DNA from: Saccharina japonica
Taxonomy: Eukaryota > Sar > Phaeophyceae > Laminariales > Laminariaceae
DNA length: 64,000 nt
Assembly (NCBI GenBank): GCA_008828725.1
Contig: MEHQ01002936.1
Coordinates: forward strand, 62,001-126,000
Direction: 5' to 3'
Part shown: positions 44,600 through 56,965 of the stretch, piece by piece
Numbering within the stretch: the first letter of the stretch is position 1
How the letters are laid out: every line of letters begins with the position of its first letter
Notes under the pieces: model-generated
The model's database searches: none
What the model saw: the letters and a program-made list of their open reading frames with translations, nothing else
Told to the model about the DNA's origin: nothing
Program-made: the position numbers and the translations under genes

Positions 44600-47080
44600 T
44601 CTTCGATTCGGCCCTCGGCCAACCTTCATTGGTGTTGGTGCCAATCGCAGTGCACGTAATCATTTTTGAACGAACGGTTTAGGGCAAGGTTTTCACAAAG
44701 GTATACAGTACACATTAGTTTGAAAGGCCAACCGGCAAGCGAAATAGTATAAAGCCACAAAGTTGGATACTCGAACGAAGTATATCTCTCACCGACGTCG
44801 TTATAGCGAGATCAGCAAACTGGGCGCAACGATAACGTTTCGGAGCCACGAACCGACAGGCAGTAATACGTGTCAGTCTTCGGTAGTTCATGAATGCCAT
44901 GTCCAGAAAAAGAACGTCGCCCATATTCAGAGCTCCGTGCTCCACTGCATTAATGTATTCCGTTCGCGACCGGACGTCAAGGAAACAGCCCGGCTGAGAA
45001 TTTCTGGAAATAACCAGCTTCCACACATTTTGAGCTACTTACAACAGGCGATATTTGGGTGTCTTTTTATATCACCAACGCAAGCGCAACCCTTCGATGT
45101 TCATAATTTCCTCTGCGGTCCGCTCGAACAAAGTGCGGTACCTGAACGCGGGGTAGCATTCTGTAGTATGTCCAACGCACCGCCGAGTTTGCGCAAAAGG
45201 TAAATATTCAACATTCCGTAAAGCAAACACACGAACGCTGGTGCGTTCGTATCGAAAGTAATAAACACAAGACAATCATGGGAGCGAAGATAGGTTAGAC
45301 GTATTGCCTGATAAAAAAAGCGTATTCGAGGAATGAAGAGAAACCGCTAACACAGCCAGCAGGAAAATTGGTGCATAACAGGTTTTCCTGGTGTAATCAC
45401 GGATGGCTGATTTACCGGTATTAATGTGAACATTTCAAGTGGACGGAGCAGGGCGTTATACTATACAGTTGCGGCGAAGGGTTGCTATACACAACGTTTT
45501 CGTTGCAAAAAACGCCCTCAATGCGTATTTAGAGTGATACGGCCCGGAGGTGTTGGATAATATGTAAGCTAAGGCCACGTTGGTGTGTTTTCTGCCGAGC
45601 GTTTTCATGAACTTATTTTCGAAAACGTAACACCGAACGCAGTACTTGCTGCATGTGCTTGAACAAACGTGGAACATTGCACTGTACCCAAGGTAGGAGT
45701 TTGACTTACTAGTATATGGCACCATTTTGTTCTCCGTGCCATTAGGTTAATCATCACCGAGGGTCCTACTGTATATAACCAGCTGCTGTGACATATATAC
45801 ATCATTCACACACATATCCAACTACTGGAAGCACAGAGATTCGGGAGGTGAAGCTCGAGTACGACGTGGGCGAGCGAGGTTGCACTGATCCACTGGCTTC
45901 TCGTTACGCCACCCTCTGCGCCCACTTGTTGTCGTGGAGCATGGGCCTTTTCCGAAGTGACTACTCGAATACTCGTGCTCTTACCGCCTCGCTCGTTTTG
46001 TGCGACAGCATGATCACAGGTCGTGTATCTTTTTATTTCTGCAACACTGCCGTAGAAGTTGCAGTCGAAGAAGATATGGCGACTGTGGCGGGGTGGAAGA
46101 TCTTCGTGGCCTGTGTGTCGACCTACCAAAACAAGAGTCGTGGAGCACACCGGGGTGGTGGCCAGTGCAGTCCAGAGCACAGCAATACCGTATATACAAA
46201 TAGCTGGTTCCGAAACTGTAAAATCCAAAATGAAGCTGTTTGCTGCTTAGCGGGCGGTGCTGCTTCTTGTTATTGCTGCCGCCGCGCTGCCTCTGGCTCT
46301 AACTTGCACAAATCAGTGCTGCTAGGGTTGGCTGTATTTTTGGGATAACGGTGACGGCACTGCAATTAACCCTACCACCGTCGGCGCTGTGTTCCAGTTT
46401 TTAGTAATATACAATATAACACTTGACCTTTCCCCCGCAACCTCCCTGTCATATTATATACGGCAAGAAGTGTTTGGTGGAATGGGTCTCGGAGGTTTAC
46501 TCCACAAAAGCAACAAACTCGTGGAGGGCAAGTAACTCGATTTTTCAAGCGAAAAACAAATAAACTTACGAACAAAATTTCTGCAAACACTATGTCAACA
46601 ATGGTTCGAATAGGTGCATACTCAAACACTTCCCCTGACAGTCGGGTTGAGAACCCAACTCCACGGCATCGCTTCGTGATACGGAGTGCGCCGGCAATGA
46701 TACATCTGGGGCTGCCGCGATGCGTAGAGTTTGTTTATTATGTTACGGTTGCAGTGAAGCATGATGAGACCCGACACCGCCAGAATCATATCCCCGTCGT
46801 TAGAACCCCACCGTTTCACCAACATCGAATAAAAAACGTTCATCACGTTTGCATTATAGTCCTATATACACTTCGTAGCTGCAACTTTATGTACAACACA
46901 GCCTACCACTGGCAGGAAAACGCACCAAATACAAATATACCTGCCGTGAGGGAACAACGCACGTACTCTTTCCCCCCCTTTGGACGGTTAAACTCAAAAC
47001 GAGCATGTGTTCGCAAGGTTTAATTCCGTGTATGCGGGACCACAATCGAGCGGAGGAACCCGCGATCAGAAACGCAGATG
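44600..47080 (-). repeat. Diverged segmental duplication, copy II
   Basis: Collinear with 16860-19900; matching patches are listed under copy I. Reading frames of some patches are kept between copies on the minus strand: FExxxIRT at about 46600 and 19370, and FMKTLGRKHTNV at about 45600 against FLKTLPDKHTTQ at about 18360. So part of the block is or was coding beyond the beta-helix exons. Confidence 0.7.
44750..45030 (-). pseudogene. Second-copy exon region of the beta-helix gene
   Basis: The 103-residue minus-strand frame includes FLDVRSRTEYINAVEHGALN, MGDVLFLDMAFMNYRRLTRI and CRFVAPKRY. The MGDV... D.A... RR... RFV.P pattern is shared with the third copy (54850-54951). The frame is open throughout here, which makes it the best kept of the three. 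Splice borders are not resolved. Function unknown beyond the presumed extracellular beta-helix protein. Confidence 0.5.
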
Positions 47081-47099
47081 AACTCTACACCCCCTTTTG

Positions 47100-49286
47100 G
47101 CGCGTTGCACAACAGTTATTCTGCACTTAATTTTGTTGTGTGGGGCTTGTGCAAGACCACAACAATTCCAGACCCCTGGGCAACCGTCTGAAGGCCCCGA
47201 AACCACGAGCATTGTGTACAATATAGTCACCAGACGCCTTGTGGCGCTTGAGGCGATACTACTGTAGTGCTGTTGCTGTGTTATACAGGTGGACACAAAC
47301 CACCGCAGGCACCTAAAAGGGTATCGATCGGCGACCGCACGTGAGCAGTGTCCTCATATATTGAAGCTTAAATATTTGTGATGCTAGTAATTGACGCACC
47401 TGCTGTGTGTTCCTGCCGTCGTTGATAGAAGGTTTTTGATGATTGACGCATAGTCGAGGGACCACTACCAGTATGTTTTTATACCGATAGCCTTCCCGGG
47501 CAGAGTGGGCTAAAAACAAATAGAAAAAATGTTGTCCATTGTTTCCTGTTTATTTTTGTATATATTTTTTTTCTAGATTAATGTGTCTTGAAATATTCAG
47601 CCTACGGAGGGGGTGAGACGCTTAGTTGAGGTTCCTTCACTACTGTAGTAGTAAGTGTGCTTCGATATGTATCCGGCGATTGGACACAAACATCGTAACC
47701 CCGTACAAAAGACAAATTTCTTGCTTGATGGATAAACTATTGTACGAGGCGGGGCGGGGGGGCTGCCACACAGAAACTCAACTGGCTGATCCGCTCATGA
47801 CTACCACTATGGTGCTTCAATGCGCGGAACAACGGTACGCAGAGCAGTGTGGTGATCGATAGATGGGCGTCGCATTCGCAGACAAGGTCTTCCTTTATTA
47901 CAGTTATTCCGCCACAATATTAGTTGTGTTTACTCGACCCTTTGGGCATGAAACCTATCTGGAGAGGGAAATGCACGGCATCCTCCGGCTCAAAACTGGT
48001 GGTGTTCTCCGGAAGGTGAGAGGTGCGAAGAAAATCCTAATGTCGGCCCCACTCTTGCCGTCGGGCATTGGCACCATTGGCACCATTGGTACCCGGGCAT
48101 TAAGCGCGCGTGTGATACGAAGTCAGGGCCGCGTGGCAGCGAGCGAGCGTGGTTACTGCCGTCTCGCATCCTTTTCAAGAACGATCACATGCTGAACAAC
48201 ATTTCTATGTATGTGAGCATCGGCACCTGATACGCACCGAACTACTGCAGTTTGTGGCGGCTTGCTTTTCTCTTTCGCAAATTGTTTCCCCACTTCCCGG
48301 GCAACTCAGGTAGGGTCAATGTTGAAGATAAGCGGGGGGCATGTTGAAGAGCGGGGGAAGCAGCTCGTCCTTCCTGTGCCTCATGATCCTGCTGGCTCAT
48401 GGGGGTTCACCGTCTCGTGTTTCATGCAGCAGGCGAACGTGATGAGATGCTGGTTGTTACTGTTGGCCGAGCAGATATACAAACGGGAGCATGCATTATT
48501 TGACCGCGTTCGTGATTTATCATACTTGTATAAACGAATTCGGAATATGTTGCTCTCATGCTCCAATCGTCGGGGGAATGCTCCAGTATAGAACGAGAGG
48601 TACCTGGCATACCAGTATAAAATTGCGTCACAGAACATGCGTCACCCCTGTCGATGACGTTGTTGTTCTTACTGCGTTCGCTGCTGTTGTTTCTGTCAAC
48701 GTTTGTACAAGGTGTAATTGACACTGATGTACGTACGTATAGCGTGGACTTGTTATGTTTGCCATAACGAACGGAAGATGTACATTTTGGCATGCAGGAG
48801 GGGGGGGTGGTCGAGATCGGTTCCACTACGTTCGGTCGCCTCTCTTCGGTTACAACCAGTTTACTACGGATGCAGTCCGATTTACGTACAGCGAATAGAG
48901 TCAGTACGTGGGTGTCGTTCCGTTTACCTCTACGCTTTGCCTATCGACCTTTGGCACACTCAAGTGTCCGTACCGATACTTCATCCTATTAATAGAGTAA
49001 TGCAAAATGTTTGTTTTTAAAACTACCATGCAACCAAGATAAATCCACGTCGTATAAGGAAAGGGTGCAATGCAGTACCATGTCACCGTACTCATACGAC
49101 AATCACACCATGCGTACAAACTCCAGAAACCAGGTTGATACCTGGTATTGAGGGCATACATAGCGAGAGAAAAACATTAGTAGAAACGAAACAGAACGAA
49201 GAAGACAATACACATTCCCGGTATAACGCAGGCGTATATATTATACATACTAAAGCACATCGTACCAACCATTGCGCCTTATACAT
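47100..49286. other. No gene recognised
   Basis: No domain, terminal repeat or array except a triple GGCACCATT-like run at 48066-48090. Open frames up to 138 residues overlap on both strands and carry no motif. Confidence 0.4.
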
Positions 49287-49636
49287 GTTTTTTTTTTGTT
49301 TTTTGTCCATCCCATTTATTATCTTCGCCCTTCTTTTTCTCTCGCCCTCTTTAGTCGTAACTCAGATCCGGGGTCACAAAGTAGGCTCTTCTCCCTCCTC
49401 CCCCACTACGGTTCTTGCCTTGCATTTTTATCGCAAGAAGATTTCAGCACTTTTACTTTCTTCCCTCGTCGCCTTGCGTCGTATTCCGCCTACCCACGCC
49501 ACGAAGGCGCTCTCAGCAATTGGTTCCTTTTTATTTTTTCGAATAAAGTAAAAATCTCACCACAGCGGAATTCGAATTTGGGTACCAATGCCAGTAGCCT
49601 TTGAACCTGACCACTAGTCTACCGGGGCGACCGGCT
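49287..49636 (-). mobile_element. tRNA-derived SINE, full-length candidate
   Basis: On the minus strand the element begins with a tRNA-like head (49636 to about 49560). It holds an A-box-like TAGACTAGTGG and a B-box-like AATTCGAATTC, spaced as in tRNA genes transcribed by RNA polymerase III. A body of about 270 bases shared with the copy at 40204-40492 follows, then an A-rich tail (ACAAAAAACAAAAAAAAAAC on the minus strand). No coding capacity. Target duplication not identified. SINEs of this kind move with LINE enzymes; the LINE partner cannot be named from here. Confidence 0.72.
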
Positions 49637-49960
49637 TTATATATTGCACCATACCAACACTTGCCTTACTATGTGGTATAAGTCTACGCAACGCAGTATT
49701 TTGTTGCGCGCCTCGTGCTCCACAACCAGAACAAACATGCTATTGTGGTGAGTTGGAGACGTAAATATTACGATCGCCTTTTAATTGCATGCCTTCGTCA
49801 TAAGCATACAAAGACTGCTGTATGCGGTGGCATCGTGGCATCAGTACACTTTTGTTCATTTTATTCATCCGACAATGATGCGGAGCGTGAGAATCAATCC
49901 CAGATTAATTGCAAAGGTTTACAGGCTGGTTCAAGAACACCGCCGAAAATGTATTCAGTG

Positions 49961-50237
49961 GCCAATGTCCACGCCATTTTTTGGAGATAGACCCTGAAAT
50001 TTTGCACACGTGTGTTAGGCGCTTTACCCGAGCCTTTAACGGGGTTTCTTTTTTTTTTTCCCGTCAGATATAGTTTTTTTTGTAATGTTTTGGGAAATTT
50101 GGGTCTTAGGAGATCCAAAACTTCCTGGGAAAAAAACATAAACAAAACCCCATTTGTGAAAGGCTCGGGTAGGGCGCATAAAACCCGTGTGCTAAAGTTC
50201 AGGGTCTATCTCCAAAAAACGGCGTGGACATTTGGGC
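49961..50237. mobile_element. Hairpin MITE with about 90-base inverted repeats
   Basis: Left arm GCCAATGTCCACGCC... TTTTTTGGAGATAGACCCTG, right arm its reverse complement with few mismatches, extending to ACCCGAGCCTTT. The 277-base unit can fold almost completely. No target duplication could be fixed, so the superfamily is open. Confidence 0.82.
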
Positions 50238-50239
50238 TT

Positions 50240-50605
50240 TTGTGCGGTAAAAGTGCGAAAATAGGCGTTGCCTCGTAATTACTTACTTAGTTTCAGTATC
50301 TATTCGATTTTGGGCGTTAAATATGACTTAATTTGATCATACGCAGTCAGATCTTCGAATATTTGCGTGAAACTTTATACAAACGTGCCTTGGGCCACCT
50401 GGAAGCGGCTCGTTTATAAACATAAAAGGGGGGAGAAAAAAAATTCCTACGGAAACGCCTGACTAAGATCCACCCACCGGCGGCAAATTAATCCCGACAT
50501 TAATAATGCATGTAAAACATCACCGGGGTACGTTAGATACCACCGGACCGTGAGAAACGAGAGTATGTCGCATAGAGTGGTTGTGCACAAGTAGAAGCTG
50601 ATGAG
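50240..50605. other. No gene recognised
   Basis: AT-rich spacer between the MITE and the GTAGCG array. Confidence 0.4.
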
Positions 50606-51020
50606 GGGGGCTTTACGGTATCGGTGACAACGATGCTAACCGCTCCGTCGGTAGGAGTGGCGGCAGCATCGCTGACACAAGTAGTGGCGAGGGCTGTAGC
50701 GGCAAAGGTGCTGCGAAAGCAGCGGTGGCATAGCTGCGCTAGAGGTGTACCGATGACGGCAGCACTGAAAAACACCCAGGCGGTGGTAGCGGTGGTAACG
50801 TTGGTACCGAAGCGGTAGTGTTGGTAGCTAAAGAATATCCGGAACCACAGCCGTCGTAGCCAATGCGACACACCGACAGTAATTGCGATAAGAATTGGCG
50901 ACGGTTAGGGAGGTATCTTTAACACTAGCGGCGGTAGACACGATACATGCAGAAGCGGTAGCGTCACTGAAGCCGCTTGCGATACTAGCGTCAATTGCGT
51001 TGATAGCGACAGTAATGTAG
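50606..51020. repeat. Cryptic period-3 array (GCGGTAGCGGTG-like)
   Basis: Imperfect runs of GCG/GTA/GCA/GTG triplets (for example 50640-50720, 50775-50815, 50925-50990). Low-complexity frames such as VGVAAASLTQVVARAVAAKV on the plus strand follow from it. Confidence 0.6.
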
Positions 51021-53403
51021 TTAGTAAACGCAGGAACATTTGTTTACCGCCATCGCAATCACCAGTATCACGCAGTATCTGCGGTAACGGAGTTCATGGT
51101 ACCACTGTGTGCAGAGGAGAGGCGTATTATGGGGTATAATGGTCGCGTCGGGCGCGTGATACGATTTGGGTATCACCCAAAACGTCTGGCCGGCACGAAT
51201 AAGGAGTTACCTACCTCACGAAACGTGACGTGACTTACAGACTAACGGTATGATTAACTTGATAACAACAAGCCCATGGGCTAGGTGTACACCGAATGAT
51301 ATTTGCACAACACAAATAAATGCGATACCTCGTGGCACTTCAGTTCAATTAATCCCCCACACGACCGCCGCTGAAGATGGCTTCGAATGATTTACACTAT
51401 TAATGATCATCATTACGATAGGTAATACTTCACCGGCCTTTGAACCCGTTGACGAAAGGCAGCTGTGGGACGCTTCCTTGGCTTTCCGCGGAGTTTATAG
51501 CGCGTTCGTCTGAATGAGTCCGGATCGATTCACGGTGATAAGCTGTTATGAGTTGTTTTCTATTCGGAATTAGTTGTGTCTTCCAGTGTGTGACGCAGAC
51601 GTCGTTACTGGTTTTGGGGTCGGATGCACGTGTTAGCGATCCACGCAGATAGTTATCACCTCGACTCGGCCATACGGTTTGCGTTGGGCTAAAACCATCA
51701 ACCGGTCGTGGGGAACGGACACTATCCGAAAAGGGCCCCATCCACGTTCTGCAAGCGAGCATATATGTATCTTCATCTTTCCCCGTGAGATCTTTACATT
51801 CATGTTCAAACACCCCCTGGTGAGCGAAGGTCTAGACAGCCGTCACGCATACCTACAATCATTAGTTTTTCTGAGCGGGGTTTGGTGATATTGTGTTTGT
51901 TTTGCAAGCCGAGAGGCACGATATCGGATACGCACGTTATAAATTGGCATTGAAATCGAGTACATTTCAGAGTTTGGTCAAAAACAAACCTCCTTGGTCT
52001 TGTGCGCATGTTTGCGTTTCATAATATATTTTAGGTCGCGCGTATTATTTGGGTATTACCCAAGTATTACCCGTTAAATGTTTGACTGAAACATGTGCAA
52101 CTTGCACATTTATTACTTAATCAGCAGCCCCAGATTCCTTGCGGCCACACGTGACAGGATAACGACTGGCAAGAGGCGATTGTCTCGAGGCGTTAACACA
52201 TGGGATTGTGTATTGTGTGCTTCGATAGATGTTCTCGTCATATTGTTGAGTGTTGTTGGCGTAAGGCCGTGCCGGTTATGTGGTTAGTGACGGTTCTAAA
52301 TAATAACGCGGTTAGTGACAGTGATTCAACAATTACGCGTGCTATTTCGTTTGGTAAAGGATTCAAGCGTCGACGCTCACCGGATACAACACTGTCGTGT
52401 TTTGGCTGTAGTAGAGCTGGTTGTTTATTAGGATGTATCATACGTTGGTTCGCTGTGGGTGCTGCGTTTACACAAACACTGTTTCTACACACTTTTAGAC
52501 GCCGAGTATTGAATTTGGCCTTTTTTTGCCTATTTTTCGGTTTTGTTTGACTTTCCAGATTGCACAACTGTCTTTGGCGTGATCGAAGCTTTCTGAGGGC
52601 CGCTGTTAATGCCCATGTGGTTACCCTGTGCAGCCGACAACATAGCGTAGATGCTGTGCGAAAGAAGGACGATAAGTGATGATTGATACGCTCAGCAGGG
52701 GTTTGGACACTGGTACACACGAAAGCAAGGCCATGCATCTCGCCCCGTGATTGCCTCGTTGTGTGTCCTCACAACCAACTACACGCCCGTGTATCTCACT
52801 TCACTATTAACTTCGTGTACCGAAGACCACATCACCCGGTTCTCGTGCGTATCACTAGGATGCAGTATGCCTCAAAGTACTTTCGCTTTGAAGTTTGGCT
52901 GGGGTGACTTCATGGTAGCGTGTACCAGGTGCTCATTTGACCGGTCCTCTAATCTTTCTTCCTACGGTGATATTTAATTCCTATTACATTTACCTAACCT
53001 ATTTAAGAGGCTCCGCTCGTTTTCGTGAAAATCCAGGGTTGATCACCCCCCAATTGCCCCTATATAAACAACAGGGCCAAGCGATGGCTTGACATCCGCT
53101 TTTTAAACCAAGTACTAAGGCACCGAGAGTTTTCCTTTGAAACCAAGAGCCTTTGCCGAGACAACGATAGCAAATCATCACTGTCATTACTACGTTTCAT
53201 ATAGAAAGAGAAACTCAAAACACAAATAACACAGTACAAAACCCCGCTGTGATCGATATGTTTATACCCCGGCAGAGTTACCACAATAATATTGGCTGCG
53301 CCACACTCGCACAATTCATTTTCCCCCCAATTGGTGTAGAGGGTTGTGAAATGTGCCATATATCGCCCCTTGTGCGACCTCCACCATCTATGTCACAATA
53401 TTT
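51021..53403. other. No gene recognised
   Basis: Several open frames of 60-170 residues on both strands without motifs, for example minus strand 51430-51813 and 52238-52738. Short palindromes GGGTATCACCC at about 51168 and GGGTATTACCC at about 52051. Confidence 0.4.
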
Positions 53404-53874
53404 TCAATTTTCGCGCCACAAGAAGGGGTGGGGTTCACCTGTGTAGCCAATCAAAAAAGTTTCAGGTAGTGGACAGGCCATGGGGTAGGTCATCGGGTGT
53501 TCCAAGTAGAGGGCACAGATGTTCTCAACATTGGCATTACAGTTAGGTAAACTGTTGTAGCACCCCACAATTATTCGTCCATCCGTATCGTAGGATGCGA
53601 TCATAGCCCTAACACAAAGTTTCACTATTGGAAAGATACCGTTTAATGGTGGGGATACGCTAAAGTATGCCATTGATAAGTAATAGCGTATCAAGTCCCA
53701 GCCTCGGTCCAGTGCATATATTCTGACTCGTATTCCGCGTGTTGGAGTGAATTTCACCCTACTATCAGCAAAACCTTCTGCAAGTCCGTGACTCCGCGGA
53801 GGAAATCTTGAGGTTGGTGGTTGACGCCTATTCACAAATATTCCATCTACCCTGCAAACACCACTACTTCCCAC
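53404..53874 (-). CDS. Unrecognised ORF, 156 residues
   Basis: The minus-strand frame has a balanced composition and no low complexity (RVKFTPTRGIRVRIYALDRG, LPNCNANVENICALYLEHP). It has several Cys and no clear signal peptide. It lies upstream, in minus-strand sense, of the second beta-helix locus copy. It could be an exon, since frames open at both ends were not found. I do not recognise the family. Confidence 0.3.
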   Translation of the reverse strand: MGSSGVCRVDGIFVNRRQPPTSRFPPRSHGLAEGFADSRVKFTPTRGIRVRIYALDRGWDLIRYYLSMAYFSVSPPLNGIFPIVKLCVRAMIASYDTDGRIIVGCYNSLPNCNANVENICALYLEHPMTYPMACPLPETFLIGYTGEPHPFLWREN

Positions 53875-53969
53875 CTCCGATAGATAATATCTTGTTTGGG
53901 GGATCTAGATACTTTTTGATAGATATTGATTATTGACTTAGACAATATGCATGACCCAAACCCGTGTTT

Positions 53970-54270
53970 TCGGGTCGAGGTCTGTACGATCTAGCTCTTG
54001 CACACATTTTTGCCTTGGAGGCAAACGTATGATCTATATCAATCGTACATAGGGGTCTGTACGATCTGCAGATCTGTTCATGTTTGTGGAGAGTGATCTA
54101 TAAACATCTGAGAGATCTACATCGTATGTCATTGATGGGATCTACATTAGCTGCGGGAACTAGACCATATCTCGCTGATGGGATCCGTACGATATAGATA
54201 TTCCGTACATGTTTACCTGGGTGGGGTTTGTACGACCTGCAGTATCTGCTGTGTGCCCGCGGGTGACATA
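53970..54270. repeat. Degenerate minisatellite (GGGATCTRTACGATMTA units), part 1
   Basis: Units of about 55 bases resemble GGGGTCTGTACGATCTG... ATATTCCGTACATGTTTACCTGGGTG. Five or six decayed copies. The same unit resumes at 54590-54760. Confidence 0.6.
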
Positions 54271-54589
54271 TACAAGTACCTGGTACATCCATCATAACAG
54301 TACCGGCATCACAGTCGGTACCTGAAATATTCATGTTATATGTGAGATCGGAGCTACATGCGACATGACATTTCTTCACGATTGCTGATCGGGCTTCTAT
54401 GCACACTGGCCTCTGATTCATAAGCACACAACCCCGTGAAACTGAAACAAAGCGTAATCATGACAATTGTCGGGGGCAGCAGCTCTTGTGGCTTTGCAGC
54501 CGCACATGGTCTCAGTAGCAGGCAACAAGAAGGTAAATCAGCGGATCCTGGAGTCGATATGACCCAACGTCTGGAGCATGGTCTAGATC

Positions 54590-54760
54590 CTTTCCACATG
54601 CTTTTTTGGGTGGGTTCTGTAGGATCGTATGATAAGGGCACGTTGACCTGGGTGGGATCTATATGACCAGCATGATGTGCACATGTTGCGCCGGGTAGGG
54701 TCCGTATGATATAGATATTGTGCACTACAGTAAATCGTGATCGGTCCGACGGGTGCACTA
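54590..54760. repeat. Degenerate minisatellite, part 2
   Basis: Continuation with units TGGGTGGGTTCTGTAGGATC, TGACCTGGGTGGGATCTATA and CCGGGTAGGGTCCGTATGAT. About 320 bases of other DNA (54271-54589) separate the two parts. Minus-strand translation gives repeated YRSHPGQRA/YRTHPKKHV wording, most likely a by-product. Confidence 0.6.
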
Positions 54761-54849
54761 GTCCATTGCCGGGATGTGTAGGCTTGGCGTTCAAGTAGTG
54801 TGTACATGCGTGAATGCGTGGATGCGTGGATGTGTTGGTTCGTGCCCGC

Positions 54850-55760
54850 GACGTAAATGCTCGGAGTTACGAATCGACGGGCACCGAGACATGCGGGTCT
54901 TCGAATATCTGTGACTGCAAGATCCACAGCGTGGACGTCGCCCATAGTCAAGAGTTACTGCGAGGTTAGCCTTTCAGCACCAAGTATTGGCAAAACCTCC
55001 AGGACAAAAATGGGCACGCGAGCCACACGAGACCCCAGGCTAACATAGTATATGGATGCAGATATAACTATCGAACGTACGGGTGATATCGCCATCACTG
55101 GATACTGGTATACGTATTCCGTTTGAGGTCTTTCGCGAAGGTATGAGCATTACTACACCGTTGATATTTGATTTTAAATAGTGTGTGAGCTCCTGGCATC
55201 GGGGCTTGTTCACCCAACCCGACTAAGATTACACTATTAATAGTATGCGCTACGTAGCTAAAATACACATACATTCGTCAACTCACAATAACCGGCAGTT
55301 CATTGCTCATTTGACGAGGTCAACCGGTCTGACGATTACCTGCAACCCGGAGTATACTTATCGTGGGGTGAGTCTTCCTGGGCGTTTACATTCGTTGCGA
55401 AATACAGGTTGACGTCTTTCTATACCATCGCTACAAACACAAATCCACAGGTCATACGACACCTCAGGTCAACTCGGAAAACGTGCATACTTTGAACACT
55501 GGGTGGCCAACCGTGATCTACGAACGCACTCTTGATTTCCCGCACAAGGTAAATCTTTAATACTCAGGAATAAGAACTACCGAACGCTGCGCTTTCGTGT
55601 GGCAAGTTAACAACTGTGGACTTAACCGAAGATGAGACTGGTTGCAAATACTATTTGGAGCCTTCGGGGCGTATAAAAAAGGCCAATACGGCCAGGAGAG
55701 AAACAAGTTCAAGACCGATTGGGTAGAAATTTCAAGTCTATTGGTCCCTGGTGTGGGATG
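54850..55760 (-). pseudogene. Third copy of the beta-helix locus, remnant
   Basis: Two parts align with copies I and II in the same order and strand. 54850-54951 encodes LTMGDVHAVDLAVTDIRRPA and ARRFVTP, matching 44830-44945. At about 55665-55720 the minus strand reads LVSLLAVLAFFIRPEG, the candidate signal-peptide exon. The DNA near 55655-55725 (GGGCGTATAAAAAAGGCCAA) matches 17765-17830 and 45315-45375. The intervening 0.7 kb would be intron. Frame breaks imply a pseudogene. Confidence 0.5.
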
Positions 55761-56209
55761 CGGCAGCACCGATTTTCGATATATCACCGATGTTAACATC
55801 AACAGTAGAATATGAACCCTCACGCCGAATTATCTCTGCCACAACAAACTAAAGATTATTATCATATCGGTTCCCGATTCCTAATAGTATTTTCCATTCT
55901 GGCGGAAGGGACAGGGCAGTAGAATATACAACTATTAATAGAGCAATGGATGGCTATGAACCACATGGACGTCGCAAGAAAATCCCTGTCAGCGTATTTC
56001 GCGTGACACGCGGACCGGCCGCATCGGGCGGTACGGTATGTATCTGAGGCCATAATATTGTATTTACCGAGAATCATTTCTAGATATTTGTTTCCCGAAA
56101 TATTGTTCCGGGAGCAGAACTTTCGAAATTATCTTGCACAAAGACGGGGATTCAAGACATTCAACATTTTCATGGCATTCCATACCCACGCACCATGACG
56201 GCCCATCCA

Positions 56210-56965
56210 ATTGACATGGACCTGATATTGCAATACGTCATGGACAGGCGCAACGACAATGCTATGGCGATGCCATGATACTTACCACGGAATTTTAAAA
56301 ACTATCATGGTTGAATACAAAACCTGAATATTGTTTTTTCAGTCATTTTATTGCATGCAATCGCATTGCCATGGTCCACCATGGCCTTAACGTGGGCTAC
56401 CGTGGCCTTGCCAAGGCATGCCAATCCCATGAACCGTACATTGAAAGTCATTACAGTATGATGAACCTATATCGCACGCCATGTCACTATCATGAACCTC
56501 CATGGCACGCCATGGCATTGCCACGAACGTTCATGCCATCCCATGGCATTGCCACGGACGTTCATGCCGTCTCATGACATCGCCACGGTACTTCCGTGGG
56601 TTGCCAGGACATTACCATGGGCAACCAGGGTATTGCCATGGTGTGTTATGTCGATTGCAAGGCAACTCATGGAATTTGCATGGGCTGTCGTGGCAATGCC
56701 ATGACATGTGATGTCATGGTCATGGCCCTGAAATACCACGGGCTGTAATGACAAGTCACCATGCCCCCCCGTGGCGACATCATGCATATACCTTAGCAAT
56801 GCCATGGCGGAGCTCGCAAGCGCCGAACAATTTACATGGAGATATCATGGGGTGTACCATGGCAACATGGAATTTCCATAGGGTTTTCCATGGCAATGCC
56901 TTGAGCTATACCATGGCAATGACATGGTGGTGTCCATGGTATGCTATGAGATCACATGCCGTCAT
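56210..56965. repeat. CCATGG-rich degenerate array
   Basis: CCATGG, GCCATG and CATGGC recur about every 10-22 bases (56369, 56382, 56500, 56511, 56540 and on). The best conserved unit is CATGGCATTGCCACGnACGT (56511, 56543). Style and spacing recall the CCCRYGGG array at 12000-13290. Frames of up to 144 residues here are artefacts. Confidence 0.65.

Noticed and set aside
49555..49640. Functional tRNA gene
   Set aside because: Boxes are present but the acceptor stem does not pair well by eye, and the sequence runs directly into a repeated body with an A-rich tail; called a SINE head.
53970..54760. CRISPR-like spaced repeats
   Set aside because: Units are strongly diverged, with no constant repeat or constant spacer length, and the genome is eukaryotic.
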